From Cercophora sp. LCS_1 (lineage: Eukaryota > Ascomycota > Sordariomycetes > Sordariales > Lasiosphaeriaceae), in assembly GCA_036250225.1 (NCBI GenBank), contig JAPZLL010000005.1, forward strand, positions 310,001-374,000: a DNA stretch of 64,000 bases, in the 5' to 3' direction. Each line of letters opens with the position of its first letter. Position 1 is the stretch's first letter. Below the pieces are notes generated by a model, which saw nothing but the letters and a program-made list of their open reading frames with translations, was not told the DNA's origin and ran no database searches. This document shows positions 33,476 through 44,500 of this stretch, in pieces. The translations under genes and the position numbers were made by a program.

Positions 33476-34295
33476 TCTGTGATCTCAGGTCAATACTCTT
33501 TGTTATCAACTGCTTTTACAATCATAGCGTTGTCAGAATCTTCTCTCGTGTATCCCCTGGGAGGTACGGAGGTTATCACTTGCATTGCATGGCGGGAACA
33601 GCCTGGACCATTCGGGCTGAGGGGTCATGGAAAGACCATTAGATGGAGCATTGGAGGCGTTCTCACCGATACCACAGATAGTTATCTATTATTTTGTTTT
33701 GTATGTAAGGGCAGGTTATGCCTTGGTCTAAAGGAAATGTGTAATCTAGTGAGTTACTCGGTTTATCGTCTGGCTTGGGTCCGGCCTGGAACTCCTTGAG
33801 GCGCAGAGGAGGGGGACCACCCCAATGTGAGCGGGGTCCAGGGACGAAGACGAAGAAATGAAACAGATGAAGCTTCAAACTATGACCGTGTGCTCTTTTT
33901 GAGCCTGCACCAATGGTTCAGCATACAATTAGGGGTGATATATCCCCTGATGCTGTTGACCTTGCGACACGAGGAGATGGATCCTCTGCCACCGTGTCAC
34001 GTGCGCTGAAGGGCTGGCGATGGAAGCGGCCCCCCGCTGTGCCTTCCAAATGACAGCCGCGTCGTCGGGGACGAACCAACAGGAAAGAGGGAAAGGGAAT
34101 ACAATATTACTCACCTGCTAGCTGTATTGCGCATTCCGTTCAGTCTGTAGCGCATTGCCATCGAGGTAAGGGGTATCCGGTCTCTGAACCCGGAAGACGA
34201 GATGTCCTGAATCCATACTCGCCATCTTTATCATTGCGTCCCGCTGAAAACCAAAAGCCGCCACCCTGCTGTTACGAACCAGCTCCTTGTGCAAC
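33476..34295. other. Intergenic, no gene recognised
   Basis: 820 bp between two same-strand genes. Nothing coding is recognised; it should hold the 3' end of the first gene and the promoter of the channel gene. Confidence 0.6.
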
Positions 34296-34945
34296 ATGTC
34301 TTATTTCGCCGATGATGACGGGTCATCGGAGGCCCTTTTAGGCTTGAGAGATACCTCTTGGACTTCATCTTATGCTCACCTCAAGCGCCAAGCCGAATCG
34401 TTTCTGGGTTCCAATACGAAACACTACATCGTTCTGTCTCTTGTTGTCCTCGATGTAGGGGCCATCCTTGCCGATATCTTCATTGCTCTAGTGGCATGCG
34501 ACCTGCATCTCGAGGGCGAAGAGTGGGTGCTACGAACGCGCGAGGGACTGCACATCGTGACATTGGTTTTCAGCTCTCTGTTTCTTGTAGAGCTACTAGT
34601 CACGGTTTGGGCATATGGCAGAAGGTGGGCTTCCTTCCCAGATAAAGTTGTCGTAGACTTGGACATGGGCTTGCTAAACAACAGCTCAGCTTCTTTGAAG
34701 ACTGGTTTCACTGCTTCGATGGGTTCGTCATTCTAGCCAGTTTCATCATCGACGTTGTGACAAAGGGAATTCTAGAGGAGATTGGGTCCATGATCATTGT
34801 GCTGCGGCTTTGGCGGTTCATCAAAATCGTGGAGGAGCTAAGTCTTGGGAGAATGGAGGACATCGAAGCCAAGGTCGAGAATCTGAGAAGGGAGAACGAG
34901 GAACTCAAGTCAGAGGCGGAGGCGCTAAGGTCAAGACTGGAGTAG
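34296..34945 (+). CDS. Voltage-gated proton channel (Hv1 type)
   Basis: Voltage-sensor-only channel that extrudes protons upon depolarisation. Exons are 34296-34624 and 34690-34945, giving 194 residues. S1 is YIVLSLVVLDVGAILADIFIAL, whose Asp53 in the VVLD motif corresponds to the selectivity-filter aspartate (human D112). S2 is LHIVTLVFSSLFLVELLVTVWAYG. S3 is WFHCFDGFVILASFIIDVV, and S4 is IVLRLWRFIKIVEE, with R-x2-R-x2-K and the Trp after the first Arg. The C-terminus (MEDIEAKVENLRRENEELKS and following) is a heptad coiled coil, as used for Hv1 dimerisation. The third S4 charge is Lys rather than Arg. The acceptor was chosen at ...CAGCTCAG|C because only that keeps the S2-S3 frame. No extra domain is attached. 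Confidence 0.9.
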
Positions 34946-36101
34946 GCAGCTGCTGTGTCGGGTGTTGGTTGGATCCATGTTGGTTGCTTTCCTCTTCTCC
35001 GCTTTGGCCGCTCTTTGTGTTTTGTTTTTATCCTGGCATCCCCAATTGGAAGCAAATACTCGTGTTTGTGGCAGCGCCATGTGTCAGGGCAATGACAGCC
35101 ACCAGCGGACGCAGAGGTCTCGCACCGAGCGAGTCTTGCATGACGTCCAACCAAACCAGCCCGGCACTACTTTGTTCGGAAGGCCATGGCTGACCACATG
35201 GTGCCTCTGCCGATCACCAATAACACATCGGTCCAAGCGGGCGCGTCGCCGCCATTTTGTGGCTGAACAACACTCCTCAACGATTTCCGAAACAGGCCTC
35301 GAACAAGTTCACCACCTCTTGAACAGCCACTGAACCAGCCGACGCAGACGATGATGAGAGGGGAGAGGGCATATGGACGATGCGCATCGCAACCAACTAT
35401 CGCCAAGCGATTTGACTGTTTAAGCTTCGTACGATTCTCCACTTCCCCCCTTGCTTCCACCGTGCAGCCACCCCGCCGGAAGCCATTGGCGAATGAGCAG
35501 CCTTCACGCTTTTCCTGTGTGGCCTCTCTGTAGGAACGGAGCACGAGTCGGCTGGCCGCACATGGCGATCCCTGTCCTCGTCGCGACTTCTCGGCCAACA
35601 CGCCCCGACAGCCAACGACCGTCGTGGGTTAGCACGTTGGCACGTTGGCACAAATCGAAGAGCCCCAGCTGGCACAGGGTGAGAGACACCCGGCCAACCA
35701 GCCCCGGAAACGGGCCCGAGCTGAAAAGCCGCAAGCAACCTCGGAGGAACCCCGGACGCCATGGATGGATGCCAGGGAGTTCCCCATTAAATATGACCCT
35801 TGGGCGTGGAGGCGGACGCCTCCTCGGCTTCTAATTACATTATATTTAGCGTCTTTCCGAGTTCCCCATCCTCGATCTTCTTTGTTCTCTCCTCGCTTCT
35901 CTCTTTTCTCCCCATGCCGTGCTTGTCGCCCTGAGAGATCTTTCCATTCCAACGGAAGCGACTCCAGCTCCTCTCGTTCAACTTCTCGTCACTCGTTCCT
36001 TTCAAGCCTCCCTGGATCACAAGTCGATCTTCAAGAGCTTCACCCTAGGCTCCGTCAACTTCCAGCTCACAAATCCCGTGCATTCGTACCCGACAATCAA
36101 T
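34946..36101. other. Intergenic / promoter of CFEM-like gene
   Basis: 1.16 kb between two same-strand genes. It ends in a TATATTTA element (about 35840) and a CT-rich stretch (35870-35930) that probably mark the transcription start. No gene is recognised. Confidence 0.5.
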
Positions 36102-36651
36102 ATGAAGGCCATCCTCCTCCCTGTCGCCATCTTTGCCGCGGCCACCATGGCCCAGGACAAGAACTGCGCGGCCAACTACATCGTCGAGGCCTGCCTGGGT
36201 ACCGAGAACGGCAAGCTCGCCACGTGCGGGCTCAACGACTATGCCTGCCGATGCAACCAATACACCAACATCTTGACATGCTTCAACAACTGCCCCAACG
36301 ATCCCCGCAAATGTCAGAACCCCTTAGGTCAATCCTTACCAGATTCCAAGCTAATATAGCGCAGTCGACACCGAGGGCCAGCGGGAAATCTTCTGCGGCT
36401 ACGCCTCCCAGTTCCCCTCGACCACCCTCAAGCCTGTCGCTCCCACCGGATCCAGCACGCCGACCCAGACGGACGCCGTCCAGACGCCCGGCTCAGGTTC
36501 CAACAATGAGGTCTCCGAGAGTGGTAGCGGCAAAGGCACTGCCACAAACACCGCCGTCGCTGCAACCAACACCAACAGCGCCGCGGACCTGGCTATGAAT
36601 GCTGGCAGTGTGCTTGCTGCTGTTGCGGGTGTTGTTGCGGTTGTGCTTTGA
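36102..36651 (+). CDS. CFEM-like GPI-anchored cell-surface protein
   Basis: Small secreted, wall- or membrane-attached protein of 165 residues. A signal peptide is clear (MKAILLPVAIFAAATMAQ). The mature domain has eight cysteines ordered C22, C31, C42, C49, C51, C60, C64 and C81, with Asp between the third and fourth (CGLNDYACRC). This fits the CFEM core C-x3-D-x2-C-x-C...C-x3-C-x16-C, but the first pair spacing (x8) is not the canonical x3. A Ser/Thr-rich stalk follows, then a GPI signal (SAADLAMNAGSVLAAVAGVV). Exons are 36102-36312 and 36365-36651. The 52-nt intron with donor T|GTCAGA was preferred to a 37-nt one (donor at 36328) because it gives the x16 final cysteine spacing. CFEM proteins serve in heme capture or adhesion; the role here is unknown. 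Confidence 0.75.
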
Positions 36652-37998
36652 ACATGCGCTTGTTGGTTCTCATTCACACCACAGGGAGTTTCTTGGATTA
36701 CCTCGCGGGGGCAAAAAAAACATGTCTTTTAATTTTTAATGTGTTGCGGAATTTAGGCTTCCAATGATAATGGTTGTTGATGCCAAAAGCTTTTGATGCC
36801 CCCAACCGCCCACTAAGCAGGCTCATCGCTGTTCAACGCTCCATCTGGTTGCTCGTTCTCCGGCTTGCCCCCCCCACCCCTCGTCCTTCGATGAAGGTCA
36901 TCTCTGCTTGTCTTGCGGGGTCCTGATCACTTCCCGGATCAGGCAAGTTACTTCCATCTGTCCCGCTTCCCTGAAAGCCCGCTCTGTGAGGTTCTTTCCA
37001 TGGGGGCCCTTGTCATCGACCCGAAACTGGTTGTTCACATAGCTCGGTGCCGTGCCCCCCTATACGAGCGTTGGTCCTCGAGACTTCCGGGACCGGATCG
37101 AGCCTGGTCGGCAGTGCCCGGAGCGCCGGCGCGGGGATCGTGAAAGGCCTTATCTCCCGGCGCGGCGCCCCTATTGGCGGAGAAGGCACCGCCTAAACGG
37201 ATGGACTCGGCGGCAAGGGATTCGGAGGGGATGGACCCTGTGCCCTCCGGCATGGACGCACCACCCGAGACCTGTGAAACGTTAGCCCGCTGATGTCGTG
37301 GAACAGAAAGAGGATTGGGAAAAAGAAAACCTTTTGACCGGAACCAGACTTCTCGTTTTTTGCAGTACGGGTCAATGGTAACACGTCGCTACCTGGATAT
37401 CTCGACAATGGTTCGAGAGCGCATTATGCTCTCTTCTTGAGTAATTGATACAATTTGGTTCCCGCATCATGATGTCATCTCCGTAGTGATGTCATCATGA
37501 TAATCATTCAACAAAGGGAGAGCCTATCTAGATAGTTGTGTCTCGTATTCGGAAACTACCGTGCTGGGAAGTGTGCGACTCATTGAGGACTTCACTACAT
37601 TCCTCCAAGCGTGCGAGAGAAAACGTCGAGGGTGTTTGTTCAGGTGGTGGCGCTTGTGGTTCTACGGGTGGGTTTCCGGCCGAACCGCCCACAAAACCAA
37701 CGCGCTCACGGCCGAAGGCGGTATTCGGCGTCTTGAAATCAGTGTCAAATACCTCAGATTTGATCCCAGGTATATTTTTCCCCTTCGGAAGATAGACGCT
37801 CATAGCCTCGATGTTTCGGTTATTTTGTCGGAGTTGACCAATAAGATAGACCTGACTAAAATACATGTTTGAGAACACTTGGTCGGCTACTTCCAAGTGG
37901 TGATTTTGGTTCTTTGGTGAGACGACCTACAACAACCATCACATTATATGGCCCAAGTAATCGATTGCATTTGGTGGGTTCTCGCCACTTGCAAAGTT
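36652..37998. other. Convergent intergenic, no gene accepted
   Basis: 1.35 kb. A 122-codon minus frame (37528-37896) begins with TTG and has no recognisable motif. An imperfect palindrome with two TGATGTCA words lies at 37466-37501. Confidence 0.5.
37466..37501. repeat. Imperfect palindrome with two TGATGTCA words
   Basis: Arms ATCATGATGTCAT (37466-37478) and ATGTCATCATGAT (37489-37501) pair with one mismatch across a 10-bp spacer. TGATGTCA, present twice, differs by one base from the CRE TGACGTCA. It could be a bZIP site or a small transcript hairpin. Confidence 0.5.
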
Positions 37999-39984
37999 CT
38001 AGTTCCCTCTACGGCCACCTGTACTCATCAACGTGATCTTCTGTTTCTTCTTCTTTTTACCCCCTCCGCCTCCACTTGCTGGTGTGTTCCCTCCCGCACT
38101 TCCGGCGCCAGAAGCGGAAGAATCGATTCCCAAAGCCTCCATTTGCATCGCAATGTCAGCTGCTCCCAGAGTCTCTAATACGTCGTCATCCTTCAGCCAT
38201 CCATCGTTGACTCCTGTTGGCGCCAGGCTTGGTGCTTTCTCCACCAGATTCGAAATGGCAGGTGTGCCCCATACTGTTCGTCTTCCCGATGGGCTAGTGC
38301 TGACCTCGGAAAGGTGTTCAAATCCAAGCCTAGCATTGGGCGGCGTCGTCCCCTCTGCCCCTAGAGGGACAAAGTCGTTGATGTCAATAGGGGCGTCATC
38401 TGGTATTGCATTACCGAAACGAATAGTGACATCGTCATCCCCAGCCCCGTAGTTTCGCCTGGAGCCACGCAAAGCGGCGGCTTCTAGGCGCTCCGCCTGA
38501 AGACGTTCCCGTTCTTCTTGGGCGGCCTTGTCCTTGTTCCGTTTGCGCCTGCGTTCGATCTCACTTGCAAACGCATCAAGGACTTCAGCAGGGACGATGT
38601 CAGTCCAATCACACTCGAGAAAGCTGATCAGGCACCCGTAGGGCAGGTGACCAAGATATTTGGCGCGACGCCGAAGCGCGTCATCCACCACATGACCGGT
38701 CGAAATATGTTCAACTCTGGGTAAAAGGGTAGACGGAAAGGCCGAGAAGGACCCGTAGCTGGTCTTGAGGATCCTGATATCCAGCGGGGAGAGATACAGA
38801 TGTGGCGCCGAAGTGTAAAAGAAGAAGTCCATCTCGGCTGGCTTTGGCTGACTTGAAATGGCCCGTAATGACGTTGTCACCTCGTCGTTCCCGAGACCTT
38901 TCATTTTCTCCTTCGAGGCAGTAACGGCCTTGACGGCTTTCTGTGTCCACTCGTTGTCCTCCTGAAAGAGAAGTTCGTCTTCCTTCTCTTGCCGGACTAG
39001 GTCTCCAACTTCACGGTCGAACTCCTCCTCCATGTACCCACCCGTGCCCTTGATGATCCTCGCATAGTCCAGAACATTCGCTGCAAAATGCCATGGGACA
39101 TCATCAGCCGTATTGAGGACTTCTGCGCCCCCTTCTCGTGGTAGGGCAAGTGTGCTCTTGGCATTTCGCATCATGAGCCTCAGGATAACATCATCGCCGG
39201 GTCTGGGCAAAGGGCTCTCCTGACCAGCATAAAACCTGACAGGCTTTACCTCGGCGATATATACGGAATCCTCGCAAATGGGGCACTTCCTCCACCTGTT
39301 TTGTTTCTTCTCGTCGCCGTTCGGGGCAGAGCTCATGAACCGTAGCAGACATGGCAGGCAGAATATATGGCCGCATTTCGCCATCCGTGGAGCAACAGGC
39401 TCGGAAAGGCAAATGGGACACGATGTTTGCTGCGACTCGGCGGAGGCGATGATCTGCAAAACATCGGCCCAGTCAAGATGTTCGTCGGCGTCGACGGCCT
39501 GTGAGGCATAGTCGCCGCTTGGGGACACAACGAATCTGTAGTTTGCATGAACATAGCGAGCCTTGTCGATAGCATGGTGTCCAGAACCCATGCCCCAAGT
39601 GGGATTCCTCCTATACGAACGCGACGAGAGGGCGTGGTGACTGTCGTAGTATGGTCTCGGCGGCAAGGCGTAATTCATCAGATGGGTGATTGATGTTTGA
39701 CCGCGTCGACTTGATGCATTCCGCACAGCCCGTAACTCAGCCATGTCATCTTCGTCGTCGAGACGTCCGGGTAGGCGCATCGGGTCGGCCCTTCGTTGGG
39801 CGCGGTGCTGTTTCCTTGAGCCCTGGCCCTTCCGTGGATTGGCCTGCGTGTTCGGCGAATTCTGGCACGGGCGCCGATTGACCTCGAAAGTCGCAACGGC
39901 AGACGCCTGCGGGGCAGCTTGTTGGTGGCTTGCCGCTGCCGGGGCCGAGGAGGACTTGCCGGAGCTGGATGGCGTCGAGCTCAT
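37999..39984 (-). CDS. MAG2: RING-finger E3 ligase, RNF10/Mag2 type
   Basis: Single-exon, 661-residue protein. A C3HC4 RING lies at about 189-238: CPICLSEPVAPRMAKCGHIF, CLPCLLRF and RWRKCPICEDSVY. It is preceded by the RNF10-type segment INLITHLMNYALP-like (SITHLMNYALPPRPY) and YRRNPTWGMGSGHHAIDKAR, and followed by PVRFYAGQ and the FFYTSAPHLYLSPLDIRILKTSYG block. These together are the RNF10/Mag2 signature. Family members ubiquitinate small-subunit ribosomal proteins such as uS3 on stalled or defective ribosomes. N- and C-terminal regions are low complexity, with a C-terminal GGGGGKKKKKQK stretch. The identification rests on the RING plus flanking blocks; the substrate role is inferred from the family. 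Confidence 0.85.
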   Translation of the reverse strand: MSSTPSSSGKSSSAPAAASHQQAAPQASAVATFEVNRRPCQNSPNTQANPRKGQGSRKQHRAQRRADPMRLPGRLDDEDDMAELRAVRNASSRRGQTSITHLMNYALPPRPYYDSHHALSSRSYRRNPTWGMGSGHHAIDKARYVHANYRFVVSPSGDYASQAVDADEHLDWADVLQIIASAESQQTSCPICLSEPVAPRMAKCGHIFCLPCLLRFMSSAPNGDEKKQNRWRKCPICEDSVYIAEVKPVRFYAGQESPLPRPGDDVILRLMMRNAKSTLALPREGGAEVLNTADDVPWHFAANVLDYARIIKGTGGYMEEEFDREVGDLVRQEKEDELLFQEDNEWTQKAVKAVTASKEKMKGLGNDEVTTSLRAISSQPKPAEMDFFFYTSAPHLYLSPLDIRILKTSYGSFSAFPSTLLPRVEHISTGHVVDDALRRRAKYLGHLPYGCLISFLECDWTDIVPAEVLDAFASEIERRRKRNKDKAAQEERERLQAERLEAAALRGSRRNYGAGDDDVTIRFGNAIPDDAPIDINDFVPLGAEGTTPPNARLGFEHLSEVSTSPSGRRTVWGTPAISNLVEKAPSLAPTGVNDGWLKDDDVLETLGAADIAMQMEALGIDSSASGAGSAGGNTPASGGGGGKKKKKQKITLMSTGGRRGN

Positions 39985-41576
39985 TGTCGGTTCGCGGAGG
40001 GAGGCAAGAGCTGCTCTGCGACACTGCTGAGCAGTCGGCAGCGTCCCCCGTGGTGGCTTAGAGGTGGGTTATTGGCGACCTCGAGACGAGCGCTGTGAGT
40101 ATTAGCACATCACGTCGTCAGGCACGCCAGTGTCTTGTCTCCAAACCGAAGGCAGCCCACTTGTCAGCCACTGGTGGCCAATACCTGACGTGCCTCGCCT
40201 CTTGGCAGTCGGTGTGACGCAGCAGGCGGATGGCTGCAAATATGGAGGGGTACTAAAATGGGATGGAGTGGTATTTTCTTGACGGGGGAGTGCTTGATCG
40301 CGTCGTTGCTTCGTCGGGGGTAAGGAGTTGGGGCCGGGAGAAGGGGGTCCGCCGGACCCCAGAAAATGGGCGGAGGTTGAAGGTCACCACTCACCACCGT
40401 TCGCGGGGCAAAACGAGAATGCGACATCCTTGGGGGCAAGCTCAAAGCTGTCTCCAACCCTGGCAAGATCACGTTTACCGTCAGGTGACCATTTCAATAC
40501 GGCCGTCAAGACTTGTCCCCTCAAAGTATAAACTTGACAGTTTCGTAATTGATAAAGCATTCCTAGTTAATCGCGCGAAAAGAGTTGGATTTTCATCTTG
40601 ATGGTCGCAAGTGATATCATACCCTTGAGAAGCAAATGGCCAAAAAGGATGACACATCAGCGAAAGATTTCGATTGCCAAGCACGCATCGTGCAAAACAC
40701 TTCACTTCTAGAAATCTCAGTGCATGGTTTTAAGGGCTCGGAAAAATCATACTCAACGCACGAAGGAAGATGTGTGTTCTATGTACACCAAAAATAATAT
40801 GACATATCAATCGGAAAATAAAACCATGGGCTAGGACCATTTAAAGCTGTGTTGGCCAATTGAGAGTGCTGCTTTCTTGTCCAGCTTAAACAGTTCCAGT
40901 GTTAGGAGTCAGACTCTTTTTTCACACCACTTACCCTTTCGGTTCATCATTTGAAACTATTGTATCAAGCAAGCACACCTCCGAGTGCAATGCAGTCAAC
41001 GACTTGACATAATGGCTATAGGCCACGACATTGAACTCAACCAAGTATCCCGGTTTTGCGGAACGTAAAGCACGATAATTGCGGTAGTCACGGCCAGCCA
41101 CGAAGCGGCATCCCCAACAAGGTGAAACTTGACAATAGTCAAGGCCATTGCAATCTCAGGATCTCATTGATAAAGGAATAACATTATAAATCCACACATG
41201 TCCATCTAAAACAACTTGGACATTGCAGAACGATCCACACACCCAGCGAACATATCTCCCCAGCACCAGTCATATCAAACTAATCAGTTTCTCCTCCCCC
41301 ATAGTTCCGAATCAACATCCGAAAACACCAGAAAAGGAATCTTTCGGAGGCGCCATGCATGATAGGAGGGAAACCAGAACTTATGATACATTCTGATGCA
41401 TAACAGCGAAAGAATCACAGCAAAAACATATCCATCCGCCTCATGGGCCGCAGGGGAATCATGCAGAGAAAGAAAAGGCATGTCGGCAAAAATAGCAGGT
41501 GGGGATCGTTGAATACCAATCAGAAATCCGTGGTATAAAATCCCATCGAATACCACAAATAGCACCGCCTCGAGTG
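39985..41576. other. Intergenic, no gene recognised
   Basis: 1.6 kb between the RNF10-like start and the stop of the next minus-strand gene. The 40.5-41.3 kb part is AT-richer. A 93-codon minus frame (41284-41565) just downstream of the repeat-protein stop is probably its 3' UTR. Confidence 0.5.
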
Positions 41577-44500
41577 CTACTTGTGGTCTCGGTCGGTGAC
41601 CTTGTGCTTGATCTTGCTCAAGAAAGCACTGAGCCTGTTCCTCTTTTTCTTTTCGGCCGTGGTCGTAGTGTCGGCTGGCTTGGTGGTCTCAGCCGCAGTT
41701 TCAGTCGACGTTGAAACCGGGGCCGCGGTCGTTGTCTCGGGGACAGGAGACTTAGCGCCATTGGTAGCGACTTCCACAGGACCGGCGGGCTCTTCTGTCT
41801 TGGGTTCCTCAGCGACAGGCGCCTCCTCTACTGGCTTAGTCGCCTCAACTCCCTGGAGAAGCTGGGACTCAACCTCCTTCTTGACCTCGACAGCGATCGG
41901 GTTTGCGGCAGCCTCGGCGCTCTGTCCCGCGGCATGGATGGACTCCTTAACTTCGACAGGAACCTCGGCGGCTACCTCGGCTACTTTAGGAGGCTCAGGG
42001 ACAACCACCGGCTGAAGGGACGCTGGGAGGGCACCATTGGCAGACTCAGGGAGCTTGGCAGCAGCATCCTTAGCGGTAGCGCTAGCAGTCTGCTGGACAG
42101 CGACGGCCACCCCCAACACGGCAGCACTAGCTGTGGCAGCAACAGCGGCCACGGTCTCTGCAAGGGTCTTGTCACCCTCGCTCTTGTCGGCACCCTTGCC
42201 AACAGTCCCCTCTGAAGTTGGAGGAACCTCTGGGACCTTCTTCAAAAGCTCCTCCTCTACCTCAGCCTTTTCTTTCACCTCTTCAGCAATAGCGCTCGCC
42301 TCAGGGTCGACACGAGCTTCTTCTTGACTCTTCTTGACAACTTCCGGCACTTTGGGTTCCTCAAGCGGAACCTGGCCAGCCAAGGCGGCAGTAGTAGCGT
42401 CCGGGCTCACGGTGTTGATAGCGACATCCCCGGCGCTAACAATAGGCAGGCTTGACTCAGGGATAATGTTCCCAGAGACAACCGGGGGAAGGTCAGTATC
42501 AATTCCAGGAATTCGATCGCTCTTCTCGTAAGACTCCTTGTCCAACGTGACGTTGTCAGCAACACTACCGGCGAAAACAGAGTCCGGAATCTTCTCTCCG
42601 GGCGCTAGGTGGATAGGATTAAGAGCGCCCTCCGTTGCAGGGAGAGGTTTAACGCTGAACTCAGGCTCAATGGTGCCGCCAACAATGGGGCCCGGCTCGG
42701 TGTCAAGGCCGGGAAGGCGGTCAGACTTCTCATACGACTCCTTATCCAAGGTAACGTTATCCGTAGCGCTTCCCGCGGTGACACTGTCGGGTATCTTGTC
42801 TCCTGGGGCCAGCTGAATGGGGTTCAACGCACCCTCAGTTGCCGGGAGGGGCTTGACGCTGAACTCCGGCTCAATTGTTCCGCTCACCACGGGGCCCGGC
42901 TCAAGATCCAGCCCAGGAAGCCTGTCACCCTTTTCGTATGACTCCTTGTCCAAAGTGACATTGTCGATGGTACTCCCTGCCTTGATCTCATCTGGGATTT
43001 TCTCGCCAGGGGCAAGTGCGACAGGATTCAAGGCGCCGTCGGCAGCAGGCAGAGGACTCACACCGAAATCACCACCAGTTGCGGCCGCAACGGCGGGATT
43101 GGCAACATTCTCGGCCGCAGCTTCCGGAAGACGATCGCTTTTCTCATATGACTCCTTGTCAAGGGTGACATTGTCGTTAATATCTCCAGCGGTAACCTCG
43201 TCGGGAATCTTCTCCCCGGGAGCGAGCTGGATCGGGTTGACAGCACCGTTAGCCGCTGGGAGAGGGCTAATCCTGATTTCCTTTTCAAGCTCCGTCGCAG
43301 GTGTTTCAGGGTAAGCTCCAGGAGCCGAAACATCACTCTTTTCCTCAAGAGCAACAGCGCCAGCGAGTTGGGCAGTGGTAGATTCGGGGGTGACGGCGCT
43401 AATAACAGGTGCGGCGTGCTTTGTTTCCTCCAGTTGTACGGAACCAGCCAGCTGGGCGGTCGTAGATTCGGGGCTGACAGTATCGATCACCGCAGCAACC
43501 GAGTCGCCCTTTTTCTCTTCAAGAGGTACAGCACCGGCCAGCTGTGCGGTTGTGGACTCGGGAGTGACTGTGTTGAGCACCGCGGCAGCAAAGTCGCTCT
43601 TCTCCTCCTTGGCTTCTGGTACCACGGCGCCAGCCAATTGAGCGGTAGTAGACTCAGGAGCAACAGAGCTGATGATGGCGGCGGCGGCCGGGCCGGAGTC
43701 ATCGATTGTTGTCGACATGTCTTTTAGGAAGAGAACGTTGTTCTCGTTGCCTTCGTGGTCTTTCTCTTGGGGTGCGGTGTGGTCGGTGGTCCAATTCCCG
43801 TCAACGACAAACTATCCAGGGAGACCGAGTTAGTGATTGCGAAAGGATGTGTGGGAAGTTAGGTAGGACAGTTCAAGAGAAGATGGTGGGAAGAGGGGAG
43901 GAGGCGCGCGCTTGGACGTCATTCCCCGGACTAACTCTAATAAAGGGCATGGGAGAGACAGGAGCAGACACTGCCATAGCTAGCCCCGACTGCCCCGGTC
44001 CTTGCTGGTAGCAGTCAGGCGAGATCGCTGCGGGGTCCAGCCGCAGAGCTACCATTACACACCGATAGCTTGTGGCCGTCTCGCTTGCCTTTGCATCAGG
44101 CCAAATCGGCCGTCACGCGACCATGAAAAGCCGCGTTGACCGACGACGGCACATGGTGCATTGGTAAGGCGCATAGAAGCCCCGCAGGAAGACCCTTTGG
44201 ACACTCAACCGCCAGCCAAAACCGCAGCCGTTGGGGTGCAGGGCGGTGGACTTGTTGCAAGCGCAATGCACATGGTGGGGGGCCTTGGCGGTTGATGTCG
44301 AGCCATTGCATCATGGTGAGCCTCGGCGCAGACACACCAGCCAGCCAGAGGACTTAGATGATGAACATGTCAACCGGATCACCAACTTTTCAGGGCCTAG
44401 CCCTAACTGCGGCATCGCATGCGTCAAAGCATGGCAAGTTGATGCCAACGAAAGGAGGCTGCTTGCGTCGGCCAGCAAACACCAAGGGAGCGGAGCGGGA

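Noticed and set aside
37528..37896. 122-codon minus frame downstream of the RNF10-like gene
   Set aside because: Opens with TTG, has no recognisable domain, and splice extensions did not give a conserved product; a real small gene is not excluded.
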